A stretch of DNA of 11,983 nt from Phialocephala subalpina (taxonomy: Eukaryota > Ascomycota > Leotiomycetes > Helotiales > Mollisiaceae): NCBI GenBank assembly GCA_900073065.1, contig FJOG01000009.1, positions 250,049-262,031 on the forward strand. The letters are read 5' to 3'. Each line of letters begins with the position of its first letter. The stretch's first letter is position 1. Both the position numbers and the translations under genes were made by a program. This document shows, piece after piece, positions 1 through 7,406 of this stretch. A model generated the notes under the pieces. The model was not told the origin of the DNA, did no database searches, and saw nothing but the letters and a program-made list of their open reading frames with translations.

Positions 1-385
1 TTTTATTTAAATTATTTTAATATAAATTTATTATTAATTTTTATTTTTAAATATAAATAATTTATATAATAAAATTAAATTTTCATTTAAATAAAAAATA
101 AAAAATTATATTATTTTAAATATAATTTAATTTTAATTATAAATATATAAAATTCTAATAATTTATTATTAAATTTTAACAATATAAAAACTTTTATTTT
201 TATTAAAAAAATTTATTTTTTATTAATTTTTAATAAAAACTAATTAAAATTATTAAATTATTATTAAATAAAACTTTTTATTTATTAAATTTAAAATCTA
301 TTAATTATATAATTATATAATACCTTTATATTCTCTAACCTTTTTATTATACTATATAATATTACTTTATAATAATCCTAGGATC
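1..385. repeat. AT-rich block, probable RIP-degraded repeat (left flank)
   Basis: Almost pure A/T sequence with very few G or C bases and no usable reading frame. It stops abruptly near 380, where ordinary-composition DNA begins. Such AT isochores in Pezizomycotina usually come from old transposons mutated C-to-T by repeat-induced point mutation. No element family can be recognised. Almost no CpG remains, unlike the right flank, which suggests more complete decay or different origin. The RIP origin is inferred from composition only. Confidence 0.7.
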
Positions 386-391
386 CCATAT

Positions 392-436
392 GCTCCTGGG
401 AGGTACGCTCTTGGAAAGTACGCTCCTAGAAACTTC
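392..436. repeat. 15-bp tandem repeat, three diverged copies
   Basis: Three consecutive 15-bp units start at 392, 407 and 422, each beginning GCTC(C/T)T(A/G)G. Units 1 and 2 end in GTAC and unit 3 ends in TTC. The first unit's TCCTGGGAG also has an inverted partner CTCCCAGGA shortly downstream, near 440, so the stretch could fold. It lies exactly at the boundary of the AT-rich block and is probably the end of a decayed repeat. Confidence 0.6.
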
Positions 437-828
437 CCGACTCCCAGGACCCTGCAGAATCCCAGGGGCGTGATCGTGACAAGCGGGCAGTGTTCGGCCC
501 TTCATTGTTTCTTCGTTTGGCCAATGGAACGCCGATAAGGTCTATTGGCAAGTTTGTCCAAGTCATCGTATGTCGGCCCCTAGCTTAGCGTTGTAAGCAC
601 GAGTGATCGGGTGATGTCGTAAGGCGAGCGCCTTATCTATACATCTTTCAACCTCACATCCCCTGCCCATCTAATCTATACCGCCTCGCGGGCAGTATTA
701 ATGATTTCCCGGACTACTCGAAATTAATCAAGCAGTCCAATCCGGATTATAAAGATCACGGCTTTAAGTACCCTTTTTGGGTTCGATAATGCATCAACTA
801 TATTCCGGACCACTAATCTCCCAAATTT
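437..828. other. gene-free stretch, probable retroelement-derived DNA
   Basis: I see no open frame, RNA gene or clear repeat in this normal-composition stretch. It lies on the 3' side of the LINE relic at 829-1044 (which reads on the minus strand), so it may include that element's 3' untranslated region. No poly-T tract marking a LINE tail was found. Confidence 0.4.
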
Positions 829-1044
829 TCACCGTCGTTGCTTGTAATACAACAGGCATTCCTCGATAACGTGAGCCACCGTTTGTCTGCCTTGCTTGCA
901 ATCGCAAGGAGTACTTTCAGCTCTGTACCTCTTGGTAGGTCCCAGAGATTTTGATTCCTGGCGCCGCGCTAATACGAAAGAGCCTGCATAATCACAGGGG
1001 GCGTCATTGAGGCACGTATCTCCGCAGTAAGTAAACACAATCAT
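829..1044 (-). pseudogene. LINE (non-LTR retrotransposon) reverse transcriptase C-terminal relic
   Basis: A 71-codon minus-strand frame ends in a TGA stop. Its last third reads AESTPCDC, a short linker, then RQTVAHVIEEC. This matches the C-terminal CCHC zinc motif (C-x-C-x8-H-x4-C here) that follows the RT/RNase H region in fungal Tad-like LINE proteins. A complete polyprotein would be over 1000 residues, so this is a severely 5'-truncated fragment. The frame continues only a few codons past its ATG before the MITE terminal repeat at 1058, so the original upstream part is missing. The ATG is internal to the ancestral frame and is not a real start. The motif is visible; the LINE clade is inferred. 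Confidence 0.7.
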
Positions 1045-1059
1045 TCGTATGCAAGACTA

Positions 1060-1309
1060 CGGAGGTACAGCGGTTAAGTATTCAATAACCGCTAGCAAGG
1101 GTCTCAATCTTGCGCCCCTTGCATCACAACCACAACGCACCGTGAAAAAAAAAAAAAAAAGGATTAGTATATAATCCTCTTTCTAAGAATGATTTTAGTC
1201 TTGAAATGAGGTTTTTTGGTTGAGTATAGCTAAAGTTATGAAATTCTGAAATCGCGTGTAGCGTTCAAACCCTTGTCGAGCCATTGAATACTTAACCGCT
1301 GTACCTCCG
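1060..1309. mobile_element. 250-bp MITE with 27-bp perfect TIRs and TA target duplication
   Basis: Positions 1060-1086 (starting CGGAGGTACAGCGG) are the exact reverse complement of 1283-1309. Both ends are flanked by TA (1058-1059 and 1310-1311), the target-site duplication of Tc1/mariner-type elements. Homology between the arms continues more weakly inward, for example CAAGGGT near 1097 against ACCCTTG near 1270. The interior has no coding capacity and contains a 16-nt A run (1145-1160) and a small hairpin, GGATTA/TAATCC, at 1161-1177. Size and architecture resemble fungal mimp-like MITEs, although the terminal sequence is not one I recognise. Mobilisation would need a transposase from elsewhere. 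Confidence 0.85.
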
Positions 1310-1421
1310 TAATGGTAGGAGGAGCTCTGACGATCCTTCTCACTAGTGATTCCAAAGCCGTTGCATGCACTGCATGTACTTAGTAATTAGTGTTTAAGGC
1401 ATTACACCTTATAAGTCACCT

Positions 1422-1434
1422 CCGAGTGGCTCGG
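1422..1434. promoter_or_regulatory. inverted CCGAG-TGG-CTCGG site upstream of the regulator gene
   Basis: The inverted repeat CCGAG-N3-CTCGG lies about 360 bp upstream of the preferred start of the Zn2Cys6 gene. The left half preceded by T is TCCGAG, the complement of the CTCGGA boxes repeated in the UstYa promoter. Zn2Cys6 dimers typically bind paired CGG half-sites, so this could be an autoregulatory site. That role is inferred from motif sharing alone. Confidence 0.4.
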
Positions 1435-1480
1435 GGAAGGTGCCGTGTGGCACGTGCACACCTTGAAACGAATCCTTCTG

Positions 1481-1697
1481 CCTAGGGTGTCCACTGCGCC
1501 TTTAAGCTACATGCTAGCTGGCAGGTTATTGCCAAGAAGTTATACAATACTTGCCTAGGTTGTCCACTGTGCCTTTAAGCTACATGCTAGCTGGCAGGTT
1601 ATTGCCAAGAAGTTATACAATACTTGCCTAGGGTGTCCACTGTGCCTTTAAGCTACATGCTGGCTGGCAGGTTATTGCCAAGAAGTTATACAATACT
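1481..1697. repeat. 73-bp tandem repeat, three near-identical copies
   Basis: Units begin CCTAGG(G/T)TGTCCACTG at 1481, 1554 and 1627 and differ by only a few substitutions, mostly C/T or A/G transitions. The array ends 100 bp before the preferred start codon of the Zn2Cys6 gene, so it lies in its promoter or 5' leader. Each copy has an ATG in the same place (1511, 1584, 1657). In copies 1 and 2 that ATG opens a 15-codon frame closed by TAG (1556-1558 and 1629-1631). In copy 3 the frame stays open into the regulator's first exon. Confidence 0.95.
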
Positions 1698-1797
1698 CAT
1701 TGCGGTATGCGGGATGGATAGTACGCTGCCTGCAGCGTCTTTCCCCTCTCGCCTGTCTTGTTGTTCTGCAAGAGGTTTCAGTCTCATCGACCTCACG

Positions 1798-4455
1798 ATG
1801 TCGTCGTTCTCGATGCTATCCAGGGCATCTAAAGAAGCAAATACGAAAGCCGCGTACCGTATCACCCGGCGGAGAGGCGCCTGTGGGGGTTGCCGTTCAA
1901 GAAAGGTCCGCTGTATGTATTTGACTCCGGTAGTTTGGTCGAGTTTCCAGGCGCTGCCTAGCGATCCATATCGCTAACGCTGACTCTAAGGTGATGGAGC
2001 GAAGCCATGTTCTAATTGTGAAGTATGTTACAACAACTTCTATTCCTTCTGCTTCGTTGCTCATCCTCGATCTGTGTTCAGAAAATTGGCCAGGAATGCA
2101 CCTATCCAGAGGTAATCCTGCAAAGGCGAAGATTGTCGGGTCCAAGGGCGGTGAGCCGCTGGAATGGCATACCCCAGCCCACCACGCATGCGCCTCTCAT
2201 GGCGCCTCTATCTCCAACCACATCCACGTGGTCGATGAGTAAAGGCTTCTCTTGGGAAACCACACAAACCGATTTGCTATCGGGATTGGATCTCTCTAGC
2301 ATTCTAGAAACAAATGACCCGATAACTGTGCCATTGTCTGAAGATGACGGGTTCTTCTCTGAAGTCGGTGTACACTCGCCTGTACGTGTTTTGAACTCAT
2401 TTGAAGACATTTTGTACAATAGCCAAAGGCAAGGTGGTGCAGCGACGGAAGATACACAGGATGGCAATTATGAACTACGGGGGTCTTCTTCGTTGGATTC
2501 CCTTCATGATTGCCGAAGTATGACAACATATACTGAGGTATGTGACTTGCATCCATTTACTATAGCTTTCTCATATATATTTTAGTTACTTGACTTGGAT
2601 CCTGCATTAGATTATCAGCAATCTACCATAGAAACCCTCGACACGACACATGCAACGAGGATCCTTGACTTTTCGGCAGCAAACCTATATGGGTTGCTAG
2701 ATCTTATTGACCACGGTGTTTCAAAATCAACATCTACAAGAGTAACCAAATTTATGCAGACCCTAGAACAGAAACTTTGTGGTTCTATGAATGCCGCCGT
2801 TGATCAGCAGGACTTTCCTACGGCCGGTTGGTATCTCGACGATGAAGCCATGATACCCCAGTGGTGTGACGGTGAGTTTTTGCCTCGCATCTACAGCAGA
2901 AACTTTTGAGCTAATTTATTCTGGGAAAGTTTTTGTAGATGAGTACCCGTACGTATAGTCTTTTTTTTCACAACTCATTGGGTCTGAAGTTGATCAGCTG
3001 ACTTCTTTCTTTAATCGGCATTAGTAGTTTTATCAACAGAGCATACGTAGATGAAATTATAGAGCAATCTCGACAAGTAAATGCCGAGGCGCTAGTATCC
3101 GCTTCTGCGGGGGCTGTCTTGGCCATCGGCTCCTATACTGCGTTGCTACGCGAGCCGTCGGCACCAGGTTTCAAGGCTTTGCAAAAGGCACATCAAAGGC
3201 TTTTTGATATTCTTGAACGTCAGCGGTCCGTTCGAAGCTCGTCTGACAGCTTACTGAAGCTCCAGGTATTAATTATTGATGTGGCCTTTAGTCGTTCTAT
3301 CTACTAATCGAACTATAGGTACTTTTACTTCTGGTGTGTTATCGTGATGTTTTTATGTTAAATTATACATATACTGATGCAAAGCAGGTGATTATTTCAA
3401 ACCTGTGTGACCAATCAGTGACGGAGGAACTTGTTGCTGGAGCCGTGCAATGTGCACGGGTTCTGCGACTTTTCCAGCCGTGGCGGGCACAGGCTCGCAT
3501 TACCAACGAGGAGCACGAGTTGGCAGACAGTGCCGTGAGATTTCTATACTGCATAGAAGTAAATCACGCTCTCCATCAGGGCATGCCGCCAGTAAGCTTC
3601 TGGATTTTTGCCCTATGCTTAGTATCAGATGCTAACGCTTCTCTGGCAGCTTCTCAACCATGACTGGATAAGTCACGCAGCAAGTCCCGGAAATGTTGAC
3701 CAGAATTACTTAATCACAGACTGTTCTCTATTTACACTGATGCATGGCGTTCTGCGCCGTCAATATAGTCCCAGCGCCTTGCAAGCCGACCCTTGCGACT
3801 CGCCACTGGACCAGATGAAGAAACTTGAATGCAACGAACAACGCCTAAAGAAATGGTTAACAGACTGCATTCCATCAGACGACCTCGATTGTATTTTAGA
3901 TGCCTCCAAGTTTCTTGGCCGACTGAATTCTAGCACCCCTGGGCAGAAACGCCGGCTCCTACGCGTCTTTTATTTGTACCACAAGGCTGTGTTCTTCATA
4001 TTTTGTCCCTGGATTGCACCACTCACAACAAAAGTCGACGATGATGGCGTGTCTGGTGGGGCTGCCTCAGTGATGCGGTCGCGCTGCATTGAGAACTCTC
4101 TTGGGTCGGCCATTGCTTTGATCCAGGTAGCTAGCCACCTCGTCCTTTCCAGCAGCATACAGGAAAGGTACAGCATACTCCCCCCTGACAGTCAGTTCGT
4201 TGTGAAATATTGACGCATATAAGTAGAGATATCTCAAAAGTCCAGCAAGCATGGCAAGAACTGCACCAACTACTCCCTACATCGCTTTGCCTGATTCTCT
4301 TCTACATGGCTGCGGGTAGCAAGAGGGAACACCTACAGGTAATGCCATACCTTGGAATATTTAGCGGATTCCTAGGGTGCATCGCTGTGAATAATGAATT
4401 GCGAGCCTTGCTAGATGACTACTTTATAATACTCACCTCGGAAGGTTTTGGGTAG
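1798..4455 (+). CDS. Zn(II)2Cys6 fungal transcription factor, nine exons
   Basis: Probable nuclear DNA-binding regulator. Predicted exons: 1798-1912, 1991-2022, 2082-2537, 2586-2871, 2939-2948, 3025-3265, 3319-3591, 3650-4167 and 4227-4455, total 2160 nt, 719 aa. All introns are GT-AG and 48-78 nt long; several show CTGAC or CTAAT/CTAAC branch sites. Splicing introns 1 and 2 creates a complete cluster, C29-x2-C32-x6-C39-x5-C45-x2-C48-x6-C55, including RSRKVRCDG and KPCSNC, the hallmark of GAL4-type regulators. A basic stretch follows it; residues from about 200 onward are helix-rich, like the fungal transcription-factor middle homology region. The ATG at 1798 puts the cluster about 30 residues from the N-terminus; in-frame ATGs at 1714 and 1657 would extend it. 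Least certain are the 10-nt exon 5 and the last intron, whose donor is GTACAG; without the latter the protein stops at 4213. Introns 5 and 8 end in NAGNAG acceptors. The link to the UstYa genes is inferred from context. Confidence 0.85.
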
Positions 4456-4842
4456 CATATTTATATACTATAAATCGTTCTACGCTATGAAATTGGCCTC
4501 CAACCCTAGACAAGGAGGAGATATTTACTACAAAAGAACTTTGTAGACCAAGCATAATTACCGGTGCTAATAAAAAATGGGGAGATTGCTTGGTCTTCAA
4601 ACGATTATTTGCGCTCACGACTTGATCCAAACAATCGTATCGAAAAAGGGGGGGTTAAAGTGCGGTCAAAACTTTCCTGCTCAGAGGATAGTCATAAAAT
4701 AGGGTTGAAGCGCAGAAAATACTGGAGCCTGTCAAGTTATGAAAAGAACACGTGTATGACTGAACCATACCTGCCCCAGATATACAACGATTCCACACTA
4801 TGAGCACAGAGAATTTATACGTAAATTAGAGTCTCGCCGTCA
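4456..4842. other. gene-free stretch downstream of the regulator
   Basis: This presumably holds the 3' untranslated region of the Zn2Cys6 gene. A 79-codon plus-strand frame (4564-4803) has no recognisable motif, no signal peptide and no repeats of the kind expected in a fungal RiPP precursor, so I do not call a gene. Confidence 0.5.
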
Positions 4843-4954
4843 CACGCAACCAGCGGTTTCATTATCCCATCCAGTCCCAATCCGTCCTAGTCTGTCCCGA
4901 TCCAATCTCGTCTAATCTAATAGAATTTGATATAATCTATCCTTAGCTAATCCT

Positions 4955-5006
4955 GGCGTTCAGGTGGTCCTAATCTAGCCTATCCAGGCGTTTAGGTAGT
5001 CCTAAT
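4955..5006. repeat. 32-bp tandem duplication inside the hAT-like element
   Basis: GGCGTTCAGGTGGTCCTAAT at 4955 recurs as GGCGTTTAGGTAGTCCTAAT at 4987, a 32-bp period with two transitions. It is part of the left subterminal region and shares the TCCTAAT core with the terminal inverted repeats. Confidence 0.75.
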
Positions 5007-5007
5007 T

Positions 5008-5029
5008 CACGTGATAGCTGTATCATGTG
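5008..5029. other. imperfect palindrome with a CACGTG box
   Basis: CACGTGATA and TATCATGTG form 9-bp inverted arms with one mismatch around a 4-bp loop, within the hAT-like element. The left arm holds the E-box CACGTG. It may be a hairpin or protein-binding site of the transposon; no gene context gives it another role. Confidence 0.45.
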
Positions 5030-5177
5030 ACGGAACATTCCAGAGCCCTTATGGCGAGTATATAGATTAGCGAGAGGGACTGGGCTTGATCGGTAATCGA
5101 ACCTTCTTGTACTGAGACAGCCTCTGTTGCTTCAATCACGTGCATTGACTTCAAGCCCCGATATAATCTAGCCTAGA

Positions 5178-5200
5178 GGTCCGGATTAGGACTAGATAAG
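5178..5200. repeat. internal copy of the hAT element's right-end sequence
   Basis: The 23 bases from 5178 (GGTCCGGATTAGGACTAGAT onward) match 5471-5493 near the right end of the hAT-like element, with one or two substitutions. The copy has the same orientation as the right end. It could be a subterminal binding repeat or the remnant end of a nested or rearranged copy. Confidence 0.7.
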
Positions 5201-5201
5201 G

Positions 5202-5290
5202 AGTTATGCGAGTGTATAAGATTATGCGAGAATTATGAGAGTTATGCGGAGCTTAGAAAGCACGTGGGGGATTACGTGGGGGAGCACGTA
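5202..5290. repeat. short degenerate repeats TTATGCGAG and CACGTGGGGG
   Basis: Within the hAT-like element, (A/G)TTATGCG(A/G) occurs three times between 5203 and 5250, with an extra variant ATTATGAGA. It is followed by CACGTGGGGG, TACGTGGGGG and GCACGTAAG between 5260 and 5290. These are clustered short motifs of unknown role in non-coding DNA. Confidence 0.6.
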
Positions 5291-5532
5291 AGAAGGTCTA
5301 AAGTTAAGGGGCTTCAGGAGGGGCTATTTTAGGCTTAGTACGCCGAGCTAGGTAATTTGTCCAAGTCCATATTCTATTTTTGCTTATCCGATCCTATCCT
5401 ATCTAATAAGAGTCGAGCTTATCTAGTCCTTATCCTATCCTAGAGTTAAGCTAATCCTATCCTGTCCAGGGGTCCGGATTAGGACTGGATAGGGTAATGA
5501 AAACGCTGCACGCAACCGATCAACCTATTGAA

Positions 5533-5584
5533 TTCGGATAAAACATATGCTCGGACCGAGGGCTCGGAATAAGCAGCTCTCGGA
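5533..5584 (+). promoter_or_regulatory. CTCGGA motif cluster next to the hAT-like element
   Basis: CTCGGA occurs at 5550, 5563 and 5579, preceded by TTCGGA at 5533. The 5550 box continues into the palindrome CTCGG-A-CCGAG (5550-5560). The same hexamer is repeated in the promoter between the two UstYa genes, so these are candidate sites for the same Zn2Cys6 regulator. The nearest downstream start codon is about 690 bp away at 6277, which is far for a fungal promoter. The target could be lost, unrecognised, or displaced by the hAT insertion ending at 5508. Confidence 0.5.
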
Positions 5585-6276
5585 TTCGCCCGTAACACCC
5601 ACTTGCATTGGTCAGTCAGTAAATGAGAATACTGTCTGAAGAAGATTCAAGTTCACTTTCAGTATACGGCCATTCCCCTCGTATGCAACGACTCCTTGCC
5701 TTGGACTTGAAAGGAGATAGAGACTTTGATCGTCATTAGTAAATAGTTAGCATTTATTGATGGATAATCAAAGATTAGTAAAGCATGCATAATATGGTTC
5801 TTATACTCTATACGATTATAAAAGCTAGTTTGGCCCACGTTCTTATCAACCAACGAAGCCTCAGGATTAGACTAAATATACTTCCAAGTAAAATTTCCAA
5901 ACCTGTTGCGCTACATATATATTATCACTTGTTCCCAGAACCATAGGCACGGTATTTTTGGTATAGCAGAGGGGCTATGGGAAAGGTCAAGCAGGGTATA
6001 TCGGCTCGCGAGAAGAGGTCGCTAGCACACCATATTGATTGGCTGGCAGTACAAGACAATGCACACCTACTTAGCCGCCCGAAGCCAAAAGTACCTACAA
6101 ATCCTGGCTATGCCCACCCTCGCCACTCTTTTTCAACAGTTTACACCTCCCGTTGTGGTCTCAATTGAAATTCGCCAATCAAGAACTTTATTTGCAGCCA
6201 CCACCTATTCATCGTGACCATCAAAGTCAAAATCTCTCCTAGCTTTTAGATACACTCTTTTCAGTTCTTAGGTACT
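5585..6276. other. gene-free stretch upstream of the 6277 gene
   Basis: This probably contains the promoter and leader of the gene at 6277. Two overlapping plus-strand frames (5977-6168, 6035-6217) and one minus-strand frame (5659-5853), each about 60 codons, lack family motifs and look like chance frames. An inverted CCAAT box (ATTGGTCAG) occurs near 5607. Confidence 0.5.
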
Positions 6277-7137
6277 ATGGCAGACTTCCCGAGTTTTGCG
6301 AGGCCCCCGACGCCTCAGACTTTGCTGCATCGGCTCCCGGATAAGCCATCGGAATCATCAGACTCTAGCCGCAAACCCTCCAAATACATTATCATCATCA
6401 TAGGGTCTACCGGCGCAGCCGGAAAAGTGCAGATTTCCCGGTCGACAGCGGACGCCTTGTCTTGCCAGCTTTGCATAGCGGATAGCAAGCATGACTCTGC
6501 CGCCAAGGCCGCTATAGTCGGCGCCTCGGAACCAAACGAAGCTCGCTACCAGCGCATGTGGCTCTCAAAGATGACGCGGACCGGGCTTCTGTTCCCTGAT
6601 GAGTCCAGACCCGCCAACGACGCCTTCTCGGGCTTTGGCGGGACGTCGTCGACCTCAACGAGCCGCAGGGGATCGGCGGGCTCGATTGACTCGAGCTCTT
6701 CGAACCCGTGGCCACCCTCGCAGGATCCTCCGCCCAGTGCATCTACCTCGGGTGTTAATGCGGTCTTCGCGACGCCCGAGTCGGAGCGACTCCGGAGCGC
6801 GAATCCGGTGTTGATGGTGCTCACGCACCCGAAGCTTGAAACGTGGCACAAGCGAGCTATCAGGACGGCTGTGGGGGACTATAGTATCGGGGTCATCTTT
6901 GTTCCTCTAGAGAGCGAAGAAGACGAGGAGGAGGATTTGCCGGTTCTCCGACCACTGGACCCGAGGACAATGACGAGCTTCCCCATGGCATCCTTTGGCA
7001 CATTCGCCACAAAGGCGAGAGGGTGGGGCAATTTGGATGAGGAGATGAAGCTACATATCGATACGGATGCTGATATTGCAGGCAAGACAGCTGAGATTAT
7101 TGAGGGTGTGCGAGAAGTGATTGGGATCGATAAATGA
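6277..7137 (+). CDS. conserved-looking fungal protein with possible degenerate P-loop
   Basis: Intronless 286-residue protein with a strong GC-rich coding character. The start has A at -3 and G at +4, favourable for initiation. An N-terminal Pro/Ser-rich segment (1-35) precedes a hydrophobic strand, KYIIIIIGSTGAAGK (about 37-50), that looks like the strand and phosphate loop of a P-loop kinase or NTPase. Compared with Walker A (GxxxxGK[S/T]) it has one extra residue before GK, and V replaces the S/T after the lysine, so nucleotide binding is doubtful. RYQRMWLSKMTRTGLLFP follows at roughly 90-107, then a Ser/Gly/Pro-rich linker (about 115-165), then a second folded part with PVLMVLTHPKLETW, an acidic run (ESEEDEEEDLP) and an ordinary C-terminus. 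No signal peptide or membrane segment. I cannot assign a reaction. It sits convergent to the first UstYa gene, and no CTCGGA box lies in its proximal promoter, so it may be a bystander. Confidence 0.8.
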   Translation: MADFPSFARPPTPQTLLHRLPDKPSESSDSSRKPSKYIIIIIGSTGAAGKVQISRSTADALSCQLCIADSKHDSAAKAAIVGASEPNEARYQRMWLSKMTRTGLLFPDESRPANDAFSGFGGTSSTSTSRRGSAGSIDSSSSNPWPPSQDPPPSASTSGVNAVFATPESERLRSANPVLMVLTHPKLETWHKRAIRTAVGDYSIGVIFVPLESEEDEEEDLPVLRPLDPRTMTSFPMASFGTFATKARGWGNLDEEMKLHIDTDADIAGKTAEIIEGVREVIGIDK

Positions 7138-7406
7138 CGATAGGAATACTGCTAAGAATTCAACACTTTAAGATTCAAGCCCGTGAAGCATAGATATAGG
7201 CAGTGGCTTTTGCGTACATACGAAACAAACAACAGCAGACACGATATTGACCAAGTTGTCTAGCGAAACTATAACATTTATGTGACATTTCCAAAGCTGA
7301 ACCCGATATAAAATCCGTTGATTTTCAAATTTGTGGCTTGATACCTCAGTTAGATGGTTCCCTATCCAAAAAAAGCCCAGTGTTTGGTAGTGACATGATT
7401 CGATTC
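7138..7406. other. convergent 3' intergenic region
   Basis: 269 bp between the stops of two converging genes (6277 gene and minus-strand UstYa gene). It presumably holds both 3' untranslated regions. An 83-codon minus-strand frame here has no recognisable features. Confidence 0.5.

Larger units (their letters stand above)
4843..5516. mobile_element. hAT-like non-autonomous element (4851-5508) with 8-bp TSD
   Basis: The octamer CACGCAAC flanks the element exactly at 4843-4850 and 5509-5516. The element starts CAGCGGTTTCATTA and its other end, read in reverse complement, starts CAGCGTTTTCATTA. The terminal inverted repeats align over about 34 bp (4851-4884 against 5475-5508) with four mismatches, three of them transitions. 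An 8-bp duplication with CAG-type ends is diagnostic of the hAT superfamily. The 658-bp interior has no transposase frame and is built from short motifs such as TCCTAATC, TCTAATCT and CTATCC, as expected for subterminal transposase-binding repeats. It would depend on a full-length hAT copy elsewhere. The exact duplication argues for a fairly recent insertion. Confidence 0.88.

Noticed and set aside
2102..2556. Minus-strand frames of 121 and 86 codons within the regulator
   Set aside because: They are antisense to exon 3, which is in phase with the complete Zn2Cys6 cluster.
4564..4803. 79-codon plus-strand frame after the regulator, considered as a RiPP precursor
   Set aside because: No signal peptide, no repeated core peptides and only scattered basic pairs; non-ATG start.
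5085..5110. tRNA B-box-like sequence (minus strand GGTTCGATTACC)
   Set aside because: The flanks do not form a T-stem and no matching A box or cloverleaf is present; it lies inside the hAT-like element.
5977..6217. Two overlapping frames of about 60 codons upstream of the 6277 gene
   Set aside because: No family motif, overlapping in two frames, and no splice sites that join them convincingly to a larger gene.
6512..6851. Several frames of 64-101 codons overlapping the 6277 gene
   Set aside because: They are shadows of a GC-rich coding sequence on the other strand or frame.
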